Shown here in pieces: positions 24,421-35,723 of a DNA stretch of 64,000 nt. The notes under the pieces were generated by a model. The model saw nothing but the letters and a program-made list of their open reading frames with translations. It had not been told where the DNA came from and searched no databases. Positions within the stretch are counted from its first letter, which is position 1, and every line of letters starts with the position of its first letter. Origin of the DNA: Impatiens glandulifera. Taxonomy: Eukaryota > Streptophyta > Magnoliopsida > Ericales > Balsaminaceae. The stretch is from positions 89,638,846-89,702,845 of the forward strand of contig NC_061862.1 in assembly GCF_907164915.1 (NCBI RefSeq), given 5' to 3'. The translations under genes and the position numbers were made by a program.

Positions 24421-24980
24421 ACCCCACACCAGTAGCAAATAAGCCAACAATTATATTATTATTCTGCAAACACCGGCCAACTAGAATGGCATATATATCA
24501 GCTATAGCTAATGACAAACTCCACAAGCTTTGTATGCCAACAGCAACAACAAGATAGCTGAAAAAACATACATTTAGCTTTTCAAATGAACAATTTAAAT
24601 TTCACTTCTTTATTCATAAAGATCCATAAATCAGATAAGCCAAAAGGAGATAGATAGTTACACTCAATATAAGCGAAAATGTTACAATACAAAGTTCTTC
24701 TTCTTAGTTTTATCAACCTTGTTATCAAATTATGAAAAAGTTGAAGAACCCAAATGAATCCAAGCACACCTGATTTCAGTAATTTGCTAAAGAAAAAAAC
24801 TCATTATTGATCAGTAAATACTACTCCACTGGTCTTCTTATTCACATAAAATCCACATATAACAAAGAGATTGCAAAGAAACGGGAAGCAAGTATCGAAA
24901 GACAATGACAAAAGAAAACTCACTTGTTGTAGCCATAACGCGGAGAGCTGCGGCTGCAAATACAAACTACGATAATGCCA
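24421..24980 (-). pseudogene. captured CASP-like (CASPL5-type) gene fragment
   Basis: Two exon-like pieces lie on the minus strand. The first (about 24975-24926) encodes FAAAALRVMATT. The second (about 24559-24424) encodes YLVVAVGIQSLWSLSLAIAD followed by IYAILVGRCLQNN and GLFATGVG, with an acceptor-like AG before it and GTAAG after it. This is the transmembrane 1-2 region of CASP-like MARVEL-related four-helix membrane proteins, closest in memory to the CASPL5 group. The last helix and the N-terminus are missing, so it cannot make the normal protein. It lies opposite to the SGS3 fragment within the same MULE. Confidence 0.7.
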
Positions 24981-25109
24981 AACAAATGGGTATCAAATAA
25001 GATTAGCAAGCCAAATAAGCCAAAAGGAAGGCCCTTCGCGAAACGTGAAGCCCTTCGCGAAACGTGAAGTCTCATCGGATAAATGTAGCATGTAGAACAG
25101 TGCTCGTGC

Positions 25110-25440
25110 TCTTCGTACTCATTGTCCGTCGTCGAATGTCGTCGCCGTCGTCGTCGAAGAGCGCCGCCGCCATTTAGGGTTAGAGAGAAGGAGGAGAAGA
25201 GCGGGAAGAGAGAGAAAGAGAATAAAAAAATGGAAAAAAAAATGCCGAAATATATTAAATAGTAAGGGTATTATAGACTTTTCACACTTTTCCACTTCGC
25301 GAAACGCGAATGGCCTTCGCGTTACGCGATGAGGGTATTTTCGTCCAAAAAAAATAAAGTGATCACCAGAGCAATAAAAATTATGGGGTAACCACAGATG
25401 CAAATAAGTGGTTCTTTATGGTCATTTCGTCAAGTTTCCC
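25110..25440 (-). repeat. right terminal inverted repeat of the MULE
   Basis: Reverse complement of the left end with some small insertions. It contains CGCGAAACGCGAA and CGCGTTACGCGA blocks. Just inside it, at about 25030-25068, the block CCCTTCGCGAAACGTGAA occurs twice in tandem. Confidence 0.8.
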
Positions 25441-25448
25441 CTTTGTGG

Positions 25449-26854
25449 CCATGTGCCCTCTCATATGGAGTTTGATTTGATGTGTTTTTTGTAAGTCACA
25501 TGTGAGAGAGCAAAAAAACTCTTTTAGTCACATAAAATCCTTACTCTTTTCTTGCGTATTCTTAAGAAACCAGTTGTTATATAGAGATGGAGGAAGACGT
25601 ATTTGAGAAGTAAAAAGTTGCTTTGATATTTGTAAATAATTCTCAGATGTGAAAACATAAAGACAAAAAGGGCAGATCTTTGAATAGGAAAAAGAGTGGA
25701 TTTACATGTCCCATATGAATTGACTTATTTGAAAAAGAGATTCTTCTTTGGAAAATCTATCTCGTGTTGGTACTGTATGGTTCCACTCTGCATGAACTCT
25801 GAATCATCATAAATGATCTACTTACCCCGAAATTGTTGTGTGTCTGGCCATTGGGTTTGAACTAATAATATATATTATATTATTATATATTTATATTATA
25901 GTATATATTATAATGATATATTTTATATTATTATATAGTATTCTATACTATATAATAGACATCAAGGATTTCTAGTCATAACACACAAGTTTAGTGGAAA
26001 CAAGACAGATAAAGCAAGACGAAGGCAAACGTTAGGAAGAAAAATGAGTTTTTCTTCAACTATTTTTACTTCTCTTTTTAGATAGTTCTTAAAAATTTGG
26101 GTAATCTTTCAGATTGTAAACCTTATTTTGTAAGAATTTTGTATTACCCATTATAAACGATATTATAGTGGATGGTTTAAGTGGGCTAAGGGTCCCGTGA
26201 TATTTTACTCTTGTTAAAGGATTTTTCACGCTAAAGCTCGTGTCTTTTTTTTTTGCATTGCCTGCTTAGTTGAATGAATATTGATAGCTTATAAACCGAC
26301 ACTAAAACTAAAAAGAATTTGTTCCACATTAAATTCTTCTGATCAACAAAAATGACCTAGACCTGAAATCCCAATTAATTGGAGACTACAAATACATCCA
26401 TAAAAACATGATTGAAGGAAACATATAGGAGTTGATCTGAGGCCCTATGCGAGGGTGACAACCACATATAAATGGACCAATCCATGAGACCATTGTAGTC
26501 ATCATTCATCAATTCTCCCCGGTTTAATTGATTAATCGCAATTTCATAATTAAAAGATAAATTATGGTTCAATACTAACTTTGAGATTATGATAATTTAT
26601 TAGTATAAACACAAAGGGAAAGAGTGACCCATGAATGATAAAACAATTTAATTGATTCATATTTTTTTGAACTTTTTATAATTAAAATAAATAAAAATAA
26701 TAATAATATTACAAATAAAGATCCAACCAAAAAAATTAAAGATAAAGCCATCACATGATTTAGTATGAATTATCGTAGTCAACCCAAAAGAGTAAAAAAT
26801 TGCTAAAAACAATTAAAAACTATTAGTTAGGATATAGGAGTGTGCAAGACTATT
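25449..26854. other. intergenic with an AT-only low-complexity block
   Basis: No gene recognised. Positions about 25865-25975 are almost only A and T, with self-complementary TATATTATAT-type runs. The rest is ordinary AT-rich spacer. Confidence 0.55.
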
Positions 26855-29250
26855 TTTTTTTAAAAAGAATTAATGTATATTAAAAATGGAAAAAATCGTT
26901 TAAACAAAACAACAAAGAATGACATGAAAATAACAAATAAAAAAATAATAATTAAAAAGTTATCGAGCTCGTAAATTCTCGAGAAGAACAATTAACTCCT
27001 CCAACAAACTCTACTAGTTTTCCTGAACGAATTTCAGAAATCATCATAATAATTAATCGTATTATGAATGATACGCATCGAACGACTACGTTTATTAAAA
27101 GTTCGACGATTTCTCTTCAATTAGATACCAAAAAAACAATTAGAGCATTTTCAACTCATACCCATATTCTCAAACCCAAAATAAATTAAATGTCACATCA
27201 AACAGTAATTCATCTCTAATCCAAAAACTTATTTTCAAACTCAGAAAAATATTCTAGGAATATTTCATTTTATACAAACTTTTTATAATTTTTAATAATT
27301 AACCCAATACTTTTACAAATTAACCCAATACTTTTTCAAACACACTCATTAAAGAAAATTAATATGCATACAAAAAATAATAGAAACGAGGAAATGATTC
27401 TAATTTACCAGATTATTAATTATATTTGTATTGATTATCGTTAATTTTTATTATTTATGTTGTATTTTTAATTATTGTGGAAAATGTAATTTTTATTTTT
27501 AAATATTTTTAAGAAATATAATTATTGTATTTGGTTATTTTTAGTTTTTTTATTAATATTATTTATTATTATAAATTTATGATATATAAAAAATATTAAT
27601 ATAAATATATAAGATAAAACAACAAATTAAACATATAAATAAATTATATAAAAAATTAGTTATAAAATTTCATTAAATTAAAAATTAAAAAACCAAAATA
27701 AATGTTAATAATAAATGATATAAAAAAAAAAGTTAAATATCCAAATAAAACACTAATAAACTTAGGGGTTTCTTTTGAATTTTCAATTCATTTATGCGTA
27801 ATGAACCGTGTAAACTTATATTTGAGTTTTTTGGAGAGAGAAAATGGTGTATTCGCATTTTAGGTTTAAGTTTGGTGTTGGGTTGGAGGAGAAAAATGAG
27901 TTTGGGTATACGAATGCAATACTATTGGAGATGCTCTTAGGATGGTTATCCAAATATGTATGTCTGACATATCAGTCGTATCAATTAAAATTTTCAAATA
28001 ATTACCTTAAGACTCATGCATCACCCAATGAATCTTAGTAATAATACTACACAAAGGGCTCAAAATATTAGTCACCCCTTGACAATGCAAAAGTAAGTGA
28101 GTTGACGATTCAACATTTTTTTGACACATACGACTAGTCATAATACAATATTTTTTCATGAACATATCATTTGTTAGAATTCCACCATGAATAACGCTTC
28201 ATCCAAAGAACGGGATATTTGATAGATTAATCTTTGACTCCTAAAGTTTTCCCAATAAATTATATGGAATCATCTTAGAAAACAACTTGTAGCAATGCCC
28301 CACATGGAAACTATCCATATCTTGCCAACGCATAATGTCTTGTTCAGACTGTGACACTTGTTTGCGTCCTATCAAAAATAAAACTCTATTAAGAGACGAA
28401 ATCTCTATAATGTTTAATCTTCTTCTATATCTAATTCAACTAGTGAAATCACTAGACCGGTGATCAAACATGTCCTTAACTGTGACATTTCTATATATAG
28501 TAATGGAAGCAAACATAGGATACATTGTAGCTAGACTTTTGACACTACACCAAATGTCGTCCCAAAATCTAATCGAAGAACCATCCCTCACAATGAATCT
28601 AGACTGCTCACAAAAACTTTTTCACATAGGATAAATTCACCCCCAAATGCTACACCCCACTGGATAATTAGATATTTTGGTGAACCAACCAGACCAATCA
28701 TTACCATACTTACATATGATTATCGATACCCAAAGACTATTCTACTACACCATTTTGATAGAAGAGTTTTATTAAAAGAAATAAGATCTTGAATATTTAG
28801 ATCTCATTGATCTTTAAAATATTTAATCTTATCCTAACTGACTAAATGACAAAACGATGAGTTAGAAGATCCCCATAGAAACTTACACATTATTCTCTCT
28901 ATTTTCACTGTCACACTCTTGGAAAGAATGAATAACGACATCATATATATGAGCATAGATGACAACACGCTCTTAATAAGGATTAGCTGACCCCCTTTCG
29001 AGATTATTTATTTTTCCATCTAGACAATTTACATTCCATTTTAGTGATAATTAAGTCCCAAAAGACCTTGGATCGCAATTTAGCACCTAATGGCATAGAT
29101 ATGTTGACGGAAGATCACCAATTTTGAACCCCTACACATTTGTCAACCTTATCATTCTTCTATTCTAAACAGAATTTGAAAAAAAAAATATCAACTTTAT
29201 TAAGATTAACTCGAAAACCAGATCATGCACCAAATAACCATAAAATATTT
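26855..29250 (-). mobile_element. L1-type LINE relic (3' half)
   Basis: On the minus strand the region 29080-28850 contains LGAKLRSKVFWDLIITKMEC, then KLSRWKNK and, after a stop, KGGQLILIKSVLSSMLIYM and SVTVKIERIMCKFLWGSS. This is the conserved segment after the reverse transcriptase domain in plant L1-like LINEs. Several stops and frame changes interrupt it. The minus-strand 3' end probably lies at the A-run at about 26855, after a 3' UTR-like TTTTTAATATACATTAATTC. The reverse transcriptase catalytic core is not present. The relic is interrupted by a MITE at 27143-27936. Confidence 0.7.
27143..27936. mobile_element. Tourist-like (PIF/Harbinger) MITE inside the LINE relic
   Basis: Ends are GAGCATTTTCAACTC and, in reverse complement, GAGCATCTCCAATAG. 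The flanking direct repeat is TTA on both sides (27140-27142 and 27937-27939), the three-base target of PIF/Harbinger elements. About 794 bp and AT-rich. It has no transposase; the short open frame at its right end is the terminal repeat. Confidence 0.75.
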
Positions 29251-31100
29251 CGAATGTGTTTTAAAGTGTGTAAGACTATTATTTACTACTTTATATAATA
29301 AATTTTATATGAAAAGAAAAACTATTATTTTCATATAAGTGAAAGTGGGAAATGGGTTTGGAGAACAAGTAGATTGTTAGTTGCAATAATGTTCTCGGTC
29401 TATTGCTAAATAAATTTGTGTCCCAAAATATCAATTGTTAGTTGTCTATGGTTAAATATAAAAATGATTTTTATATTTAGAACAAAATGTTAATTTTATC
29501 ATATTTCAATTTTGAAAGCTAATACTATTCCAATAACTTTGTCACCACTTCAACTTAACAATTTTTTGTTTTTTTTATAAGAAATTAATTCTTATTAATT
29601 TTAAAGAGGAGTTACACATACACAAACTAATTTGTAAATAATATAATATAATATATATACATTCAAAACGATTAAATGATAATTTATATGTTAAATAATG
29701 TATCAAATATGTAAAAATTAAAATTAAATAAGGATATTCAACAATCTTGCATATTTTAAGGTGACTACAAAGATAAACGCATTTGAGATCCATAAGGATC
29801 AATAAAAAGTAGAACAAGAACGCATTTGAGATCCATAAAGATTAATAAAAAGTAGAGCAAGCCAAATAAACCAATTAAGCAGTGTCAGAAGAATCTTAAC
29901 CAAATATTTTGGGAGGTAGTGAAAATTATTCTTACACATGGGTTGGTAAACAACGCCAAAAAATATTTTGCCAAATGATAAATGACCATACATATGGTAA
30001 AAATAATTAAATGCCCATAAAAAAATGATATACTTGTGAGAGGTCATTCAAATAAAATAAGTCCAAATAACTCATTATTAAACAAATAAGAAATAACTTC
30101 AGATCTAACCACTTCACCCTTTGCTATTAAGAAGAGAATGAACCTAAACTCAAGAAAAGTTCACTAAACAATTGACATGTATGAGCAGAGTCAGGATTTG
30201 AAAGCTACCTAGGCTTAATTGCTTTCAAAAATTATATTCCGGCTATTATAAAGCAAACAATCAAAATTAAATAAGTTTACTATAACTATTACACTTTAGT
30301 GATGGGAAATTATCAATAACGACAATATTTTACCGTCATTATTGTCAAATGTATACAAAAAAAATGGGCTACCCGGGCTACAACCCAGGTAAGGTTGAAC
30401 GTGGCTCCGACCCTGTGTATGAGCAACAAACGACCCAACAAAAGTTAAAAATATTATTCGAATTATAAAAATTTGAGTCGACAAATTCTATCTAACTAAA
30501 CATATTCTCAAATCAAACAAAATACAACACCAACTCAAATCTGAAGGATAAAAATAAAAACGAGACACACTTCGATGCTAAAAAAGTCATCGAGCGGTCG
30601 AAGAAAAATAATATTTCACTTATTATAAAACTTTTTTTTTACAGAGAAAAGATAATTGTTACAAGAATTATGTGACATTTTAAAATAAACAAATATATAT
30701 ATATTTATATAAGGAATGATAGGGGAGAGATTTCGAGAAAAATAATATCACATCACCTCATTAGTTAGAAAAAAAGTGTGAGAAAAGAAATAAATAAATT
30801 TTTTCAACCAAACATCACCACGTAATTCTTCTCCATTCTCTCACCAAATCTTTTCTCATATTTATATATTGAATTTAAAAAATCTTAAGCAACTTTTTTA
30901 AAGTAGAAATGATATTTTAATCAAGATTTGAACTATCTATTAATAATATTTAAGTTAATAATAATAATACAAAGGGTGTCGGGTTAAAAAAAGTACTTTG
31001 TTATAGTCTACTGTGCTAAACATATTATTCAAATTACAATCAAAATTTGAAAGGATCTTAAGTTGGAGGTAATATTCCACGTCTCACATAAATTTAAGGG
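29251..31100. other. intergenic, no gene seen
   Basis: AT-rich spacer. AACGCATTTGAGATCCATAA occurs twice near 29775 and 29820, a short local duplication of about 44 bp. No protein-like frame was recognised. Confidence 0.55.
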
Positions 31101-31114
31101 CTACATTAACTGAA

Positions 31115-31720
31115 ATCTATATATACGAGAGTAAATGGATACTTAGGTCGGATTGTGGGTTGATCTGTCCATAAATTTATAACGGTTAAAAATAAAATTA
31201 AAAATATTATATGTATGGTTTAAACTTGCAATCTAACAAAAACAGGTACAACTTTTTAACTAACTAGACTAATAACACTTTTATTTTAAATTCAACACAA
31301 AATTTGATTAACGTGGTGGTTCATCAATAGTTTTTAATATTTCATTATTAGTGAGCAATAATGGAAGAATTCCGTCATATTTATAGAGATATGGTCATAA
31401 TTCATATGGATATAGTAAGTCTCACATGAGCTACTTTAATGGTAGTCTTTACATTACTCTTTCACTCGTAGTATAAGAAAGAAGTGGACTCTAAAGGTCA
31501 AACTAATTGAGTTGAAGAATCAAACTGTATCAATTGTTTTAAAGATCGTTCTGCAATGTGAGAGTAAATTGATATTTGAGTCGAATTGTGGGTTGACCGC
31601 CTATAAACTTAAAACGGTTAAAAACTAAATTAAAAATGATATCACATTTTTACCGTAATATTTTTTTCACAATTTTTTATATTATTACTCGTGTAAATGC
31701 ACACAAATATATTATAGTTA
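31115..31720 (+). mobile_element. Helitron-like repeat fragment
   Basis: Two pieces, GAGAGTAAATGGATACTTAG with GGTCGGATTGTGGGTTGA (from 31125), and a second copy from 31560 that ends in TTTACCGTAATATTTTTTTC and ATTATTACTCG, match the repeat family at 40861-42230. The second piece ends like that array. It lies just upstream of the ENT-domain gene. Confidence 0.55.
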
Positions 31721-31789
31721 AATTAATAATATAAAAGGAAAATTCTCGTGTTACCGCCCTTTTTCCAACAAAGCAAGTTTACTCATTAG

Positions 31790-31935
31790 TGAAGAAACTA
31801 GCAGTACGGTACGCGTGAGAGAGAGAAGAAGATCATCGGGCTAGGGTTTATTTGATGTTGCTCTGTTGAACTATCCGGTGGAGTGTGGACGATCTTCCGC
31901 ACATGGAACATGTAAATCACATCCGCATTGGTCCG
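31790..31935 (+). other. probable 5' UTR exon of the ENT-domain gene
   Basis: A GA-rich leader-like stretch with the CTAGGGTTTATTTGATG block often found in plant 5' UTRs, followed by a GTAATG donor candidate at about 31936. The next acceptor is CAG at 32367. The short upstream ATGs here do not continue in frame with the coding exons. Confidence 0.4.
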
Positions 31936-32387
31936 TAATGAAAGTGTATTTATGTTTTCATTTACATTGTCATTTTGAATTCTCACGTAATCTATACAGT
32001 TTTGGTTTACTAGTTATTTGTTTGTTTATGTTAAACTTGCTGCATTAATGGAGATAGTGTTGTCTGTCTAGACATGGCCATTGTGTTTGTGGTTCTAGAC
32101 TTGTAGTCGGTTTAGGAAGACAATTTGATCGGGAATGTTTCAGAGAAATTACTGAAGTTTTTGTTGTCATGTGCTAGATACTTCAAGCTCTGTTAGGAAA
32201 TTTATACTGAAATCATTGAGCACTCGACTCATGATAATTGCACATGTTAAGGAGTCATGGATTTATAAATTGTTACCTCATTTGATTGCTTGTTCAATAG
32301 AAATAACGAGTATAATATTCCATTTTTGTTGCTTAATTAACTGATTTTCTTTTACACTGTTAAACAGGAGCTCAAAACATTCTCACA

Positions 32388-35300
32388 ATGAGAAATGTAG
32401 GATTTGCATCTCATGCTCGTTCTCAAAGTGCAATGCCTATGCTAATGGAATCACATGGAGTCAATGCACTCAATGTGAAGGTCAAAATCCAGTCTGTTGA
32501 AAAAGAGGCTTATGCTGCTGTGTTGAGGGCCTTTATTGCTCAATCTGATGTTCTTTCTTGGGTAGATTCATATTTAGCTTCCTTATTGTTCCATACTATG
32601 GGAACTCATACCTATTATTCATGTATTTATTTTTCTAAACAGCATTAGGAAATTTATAATCTCTAACTGCTGTAGGACAAAGAACAGATTATCACTGAAC
32701 TACGTAAAGAGCTCAATGTATCAGATGATGAACATAAAGAACTCCTCGCTAGTTTATGCTCAAATGAGTCTATAAAAATTATCAGGTGATGAGCTATCCA
32801 TGTTCTGTCCCTATATAATATCATTGATTATCGGATAATGGCTTTAAGTGTTATAGTTTAAGGCAGGACAATACCTAGTCTGTCCCTCTCTTGGGTAAGG
32901 AAAGGGGCATCACTAAAAGTGGTTTGTCTTTTCGCTAGCTTCTTTAGCAAGACTTTGGATGGCATTTTTCCCTAACTGTTTGTAGGTTTATTTGATGCAG
33001 AGAATGGCAAAAAGGCAAATTGCATGCTTCGGCGTTGGTTTCTGGACTATTGGATGTTCCTGAGTTTCTTCACAGGTCTACGAACAATCTTCATCATAAT
33101 GTTTCAAGGGCTTCTAATGATCCTGTTTTATTGTCACAAAGACAGCCAACTCGTTCTCGACGTATTAGGACAGCTTACCCTGCTTCTATCCCTGTAAGTG
33201 AGATCTACATGTTCATGGATCAAATTCAGTATTCTTCTGAATATTATTTACATCTATATGCAGCTGTTGCATATGAATGTTGTTGTGATAGTTGATTATT
33301 TAGAGACTACTCATATCTCTTTTAGAAATGGAAGTATCCTGTGACATTAATTCCTCAAAAAATGTTTAGTATGAGATGGAATAGCAGAACTTGACTATTT
33401 GGCTTAAGTTCTACAAGTGTGGCAACATAAAAGTTGATCTGAATTTTTGGATGAATCTCCTTTGAGGGAAGCAATAGCATTTATGTAACCTAATGATGCA
33501 TGGTATAACTTATAACCAAGAAAATAGGTCATTCAGCAATTTGATTCAACCACATCTCAATATCTAGTTCTTCCCAATCCAATTTCTCTATGTTTTCATT
33601 TGCTTAATATTTGATTATATGATACTAAATGCAATGTTGCATGTTGATCATGCAAGGTAAGACCAAACAACCAATGGAGTGAAACGTTCAATGAGATGCC
33701 TTCAAATCCTGTGAACACTATGATTCTTCCCGTTGAATTACCATCTTCAAGTAAACAGAGAGAAGCCTCAAAGTGTCCATCTAGGTTCTTTAAGGAGTCC
33801 TTTAAGGTTGGCCATGCTAATGACTCAATGAAGAAATCAAACGTAATTACTATACGTCTGACTGATGTGGTCATAAATGAGGTAATGAATGCAAATTTCA
33901 ACAGGTAACCAACTAAAATGTTATGATGATATGTACAGTGAACCTATATTAATCCTTGCGAAAATTGCTAAATCATGGTTCTTTGCAAACCATAACTATG
34001 GAAAGTTCTATCAATGAACTTATTTGGAAATGGTTGAGAATCACCTTAAGTGGAGTTAAATTCACTCGTATATGAGTGCATTAGTTTAAGAAACTGTAGA
34101 TGGTATACATGTGAGAACAATCTTAAATGAAACATATAAAAAAAGATCGCCCACCGTGGGGCTCGAACCCACGACCACAAGGTTAAGAGCCTTGCGCTCT
34201 ACCAACTGAGCTAGACGGGCTTCTTACAATTTTGATTTGATAAAATGTTAAAAACAATGTAATTAATTAGTAGGGTTAGAATGTCTTTTGCATGCTTGAG
34301 GTAAATAATTGATAACTTATTGAATTAAGCCAAATTTTTTATCTTAAATTTTTAGCTGAATTTAAATAATTAAGTGCTAGTAATAACATTTTTTATAAAC
34401 TTAATTCAAATAAGCACTTAATTACTTAGATAAAATGATAAGTTAGTGCTAGCATGATTATATAAGTTCTGTCAAAGATATAAAATAAATTGACAAAAAA
34501 CAACAACTATATACTAATCTTGGAACACAGACACATATATATCTCATTTGGATGTGAATCTGAATGAGATCACGTTTGCCAGCAGAATAAATTCATTGAC
34601 AGCTTCTCTGGATCCAAATTTATATCTAGATACAGTAAACACTTTTTTTATGCTTTCTCCATTATATAGATGCTAGTGGAGTAGTGGTGATGGATGTAAG
34701 TTGACAGTCTTATTTGTTTTGGTAGAGAAAATAAGTATATCTCTGTTTTTTGCTTTTTCAATATTCTTTTGTCCTTTTGACCAGCTTCTAATAAATGCCA
34801 GTACATTTATCTCTCTTTAATATGTTTCTTTGTTGTTGTAACAGGGTAGAATAACACAACCTAATTCTGTATTATCTAAATGATTGGCAGGTTACTCACA
34901 TGGTTTATGGAAGAGAAAACCCTGACAGTATTGAAATCAAGAAGGCAAAGTCAATTCTTCGGGTACTTTTTCATTTCATTTCATTTTAACGACCTTTCGC
35001 TTAAAAAACAGTTTATAGAATTATTATACTCTAGGATTCTCTGCAAATGTACTTGCCACTGATGTGTTGACCGATAATTTCAAAACAGGAGCATGAAGAA
35101 GGCCTTGTCAAAGCAATAGAAAAACTCACTGCTGTTTTGGATGGAGGTGAATCAACAATTTGCATTTATTTTACTTTGCTTTTCCTCATTGGTTGGTCCA
35201 ATCTATTGATTAGCGGATTAGGTTCTTGTTTCTCCATTATTATCTAAAAACTATATGCATCAACCACTTTTGGACACAAATATCTGCAAAAATATAGATT

Positions 35301-35723
35301 AGCGCACTGTATATTACATAAAAATATTCTTCAACACCTACTTTTACAAGCCTTTAGAAGGACCTCAAGTAAATAACAATTTCTTAACCCCAAACTCCCC
35401 AAAATAGTCTACTAAAGAATAGATTTAGAGCTATCCAGGTAACTCAAGTGTTAAAAGTCTTGAATTAAGAGGTTAATGTCTTAGTTTCAATTCCCAATGA
35501 AATCTTGATTGAAGTGGGAAAAAAACTTGGTCTATTTTTTTTATACCTACCTACCCTCCACCGTAAAAAAATAATAGATTTAGAACCTTAAAATCCAATT
35601 GCTACTGTTTACTGCTGTAAAGTCATACTAACAAACCATTAATTAGCATTTGACCTTATGCTTGATTGTTTTGTTTCAAATATTTCAGGTGTTAGTCTCC
35701 AAAACCAATTTCCCATCACCTAG
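32388..35723 (+). CDS. ENT-domain protein, EMSY-LIKE type, 288 residues, 7 coding exons
   Basis: Coding exons: 32388-32561, 32676-32785, 33001-33193, 33657-33881, 34891-34962, 35089-35146, 35689-35723. All junctions are GT/AG and phases agree. Residues about 33-101 form an ENT (EMSY N-terminal) domain, with EKEAYAAVLRAFIAQSDVLSW split over exons 1-2 and ITELRKELNVSDDEHKELL. The middle is Ser/Arg-rich and probably disordered. Residues about 242-280 (ENPDSIEIKKAKSILR, EHEEGLVKAIEKL) match the C-terminal helix of plant EMSY-LIKE (EML) proteins, which are nuclear chromatin-associated factors. The agenet/Tudor domain that sits between these parts in EML1-4 is not visible, and at 288 residues the protein is shorter than they are. 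The first ATG after the acceptor at 32367 was used. No regulatory element was identified. Confidence 0.85.
34148..34220 (-). tRNA. tRNA-Lys (anticodon CUU)
   Basis: A 73-base cloverleaf on the minus strand. The acceptor arm GCCCGTC pairs with GGTGGGC with discriminator G. The D-arm region is TAGCTCAGTTGGTAGAGC. The anticodon stem CAAGG/CCTTG encloses loop CTCTTAA, giving CUU. The T-arm is CGTGGGTTCGAGCCCCACG. No intron is present. It sits antisense in the intron 33882-34890 of the ENT-domain gene. On the plus strand, the AAAAAAAGA run just before 34148 corresponds to a T-rich Pol III terminator downstream of the tRNA. Confidence 0.97.
34262..34460. repeat. MITE-like repeat, inverted relative of 1165-1545
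   Basis: Shares CACTTAATTACTTAG, TTAATTCAAATAAGCACTT and AGCTGAATTTAAATAA with the reverse complement of 1165-1545. Its own ends are partly inverted copies: GATAACTTATT on the left and AATGATAAGTTA on the right. Located in an intron of the ENT-domain gene next to the tRNA. Confidence 0.5.
35431..35545 (+). mobile_element. tRNA-derived SINE, degenerate
   Basis: A-box-like GTAACTCAAGTGTTAAAAG at about 35439, then B-box-like GTTTCAATTCCC at about 35484, then TTGATTGAAGTGGGAAAAAA. The spacing fits a tRNA-derived SINE. It lies in the last intron of the ENT-domain gene. Confidence 0.55.

Larger units (their letters stand above)
21863..25440. mobile_element. Mutator-like Pack-MULE carrying two host gene fragments
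   Basis: The element begins GGGAAATTTGACGAAAT and ends with the inverted counterpart ATTTCGTCAAGTTTCCC. It is flanked by a perfect 8-bp direct repeat CTTTGTGG (21855-21862 and 25441-25448). Inverted similarity runs for more than 200 bp at each end and includes GTGACCACTTTATTTTTT, repeated CGCGAAACGCGAA-type blocks and a GACGACGACGGCG patch. No transposase was found. The interior holds pieces of an SGS3-like gene (plus strand) and a CASP-like gene (minus strand), both with introns, so the capture was of DNA and not of mRNA. Long TIRs favour Mutator. The 8-bp TSD is at the short end for that superfamily, and hAT would also give 8 bp but has short TIRs. Confidence 0.85.

Noticed and set aside
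21863..25440. hAT assignment for the element because of the 8-bp TSD
   Set aside because: The inverted ends exceed 200 bp and do not start CA(G)GG, which fits Mutator-like elements better. MULEs sometimes make 8-bp duplications.
25860..25975. AT-only palindromic stretch as a possible origin or matrix attachment site
   Set aside because: Low-complexity A/T sequence is common throughout the window and nothing specific supports a function.
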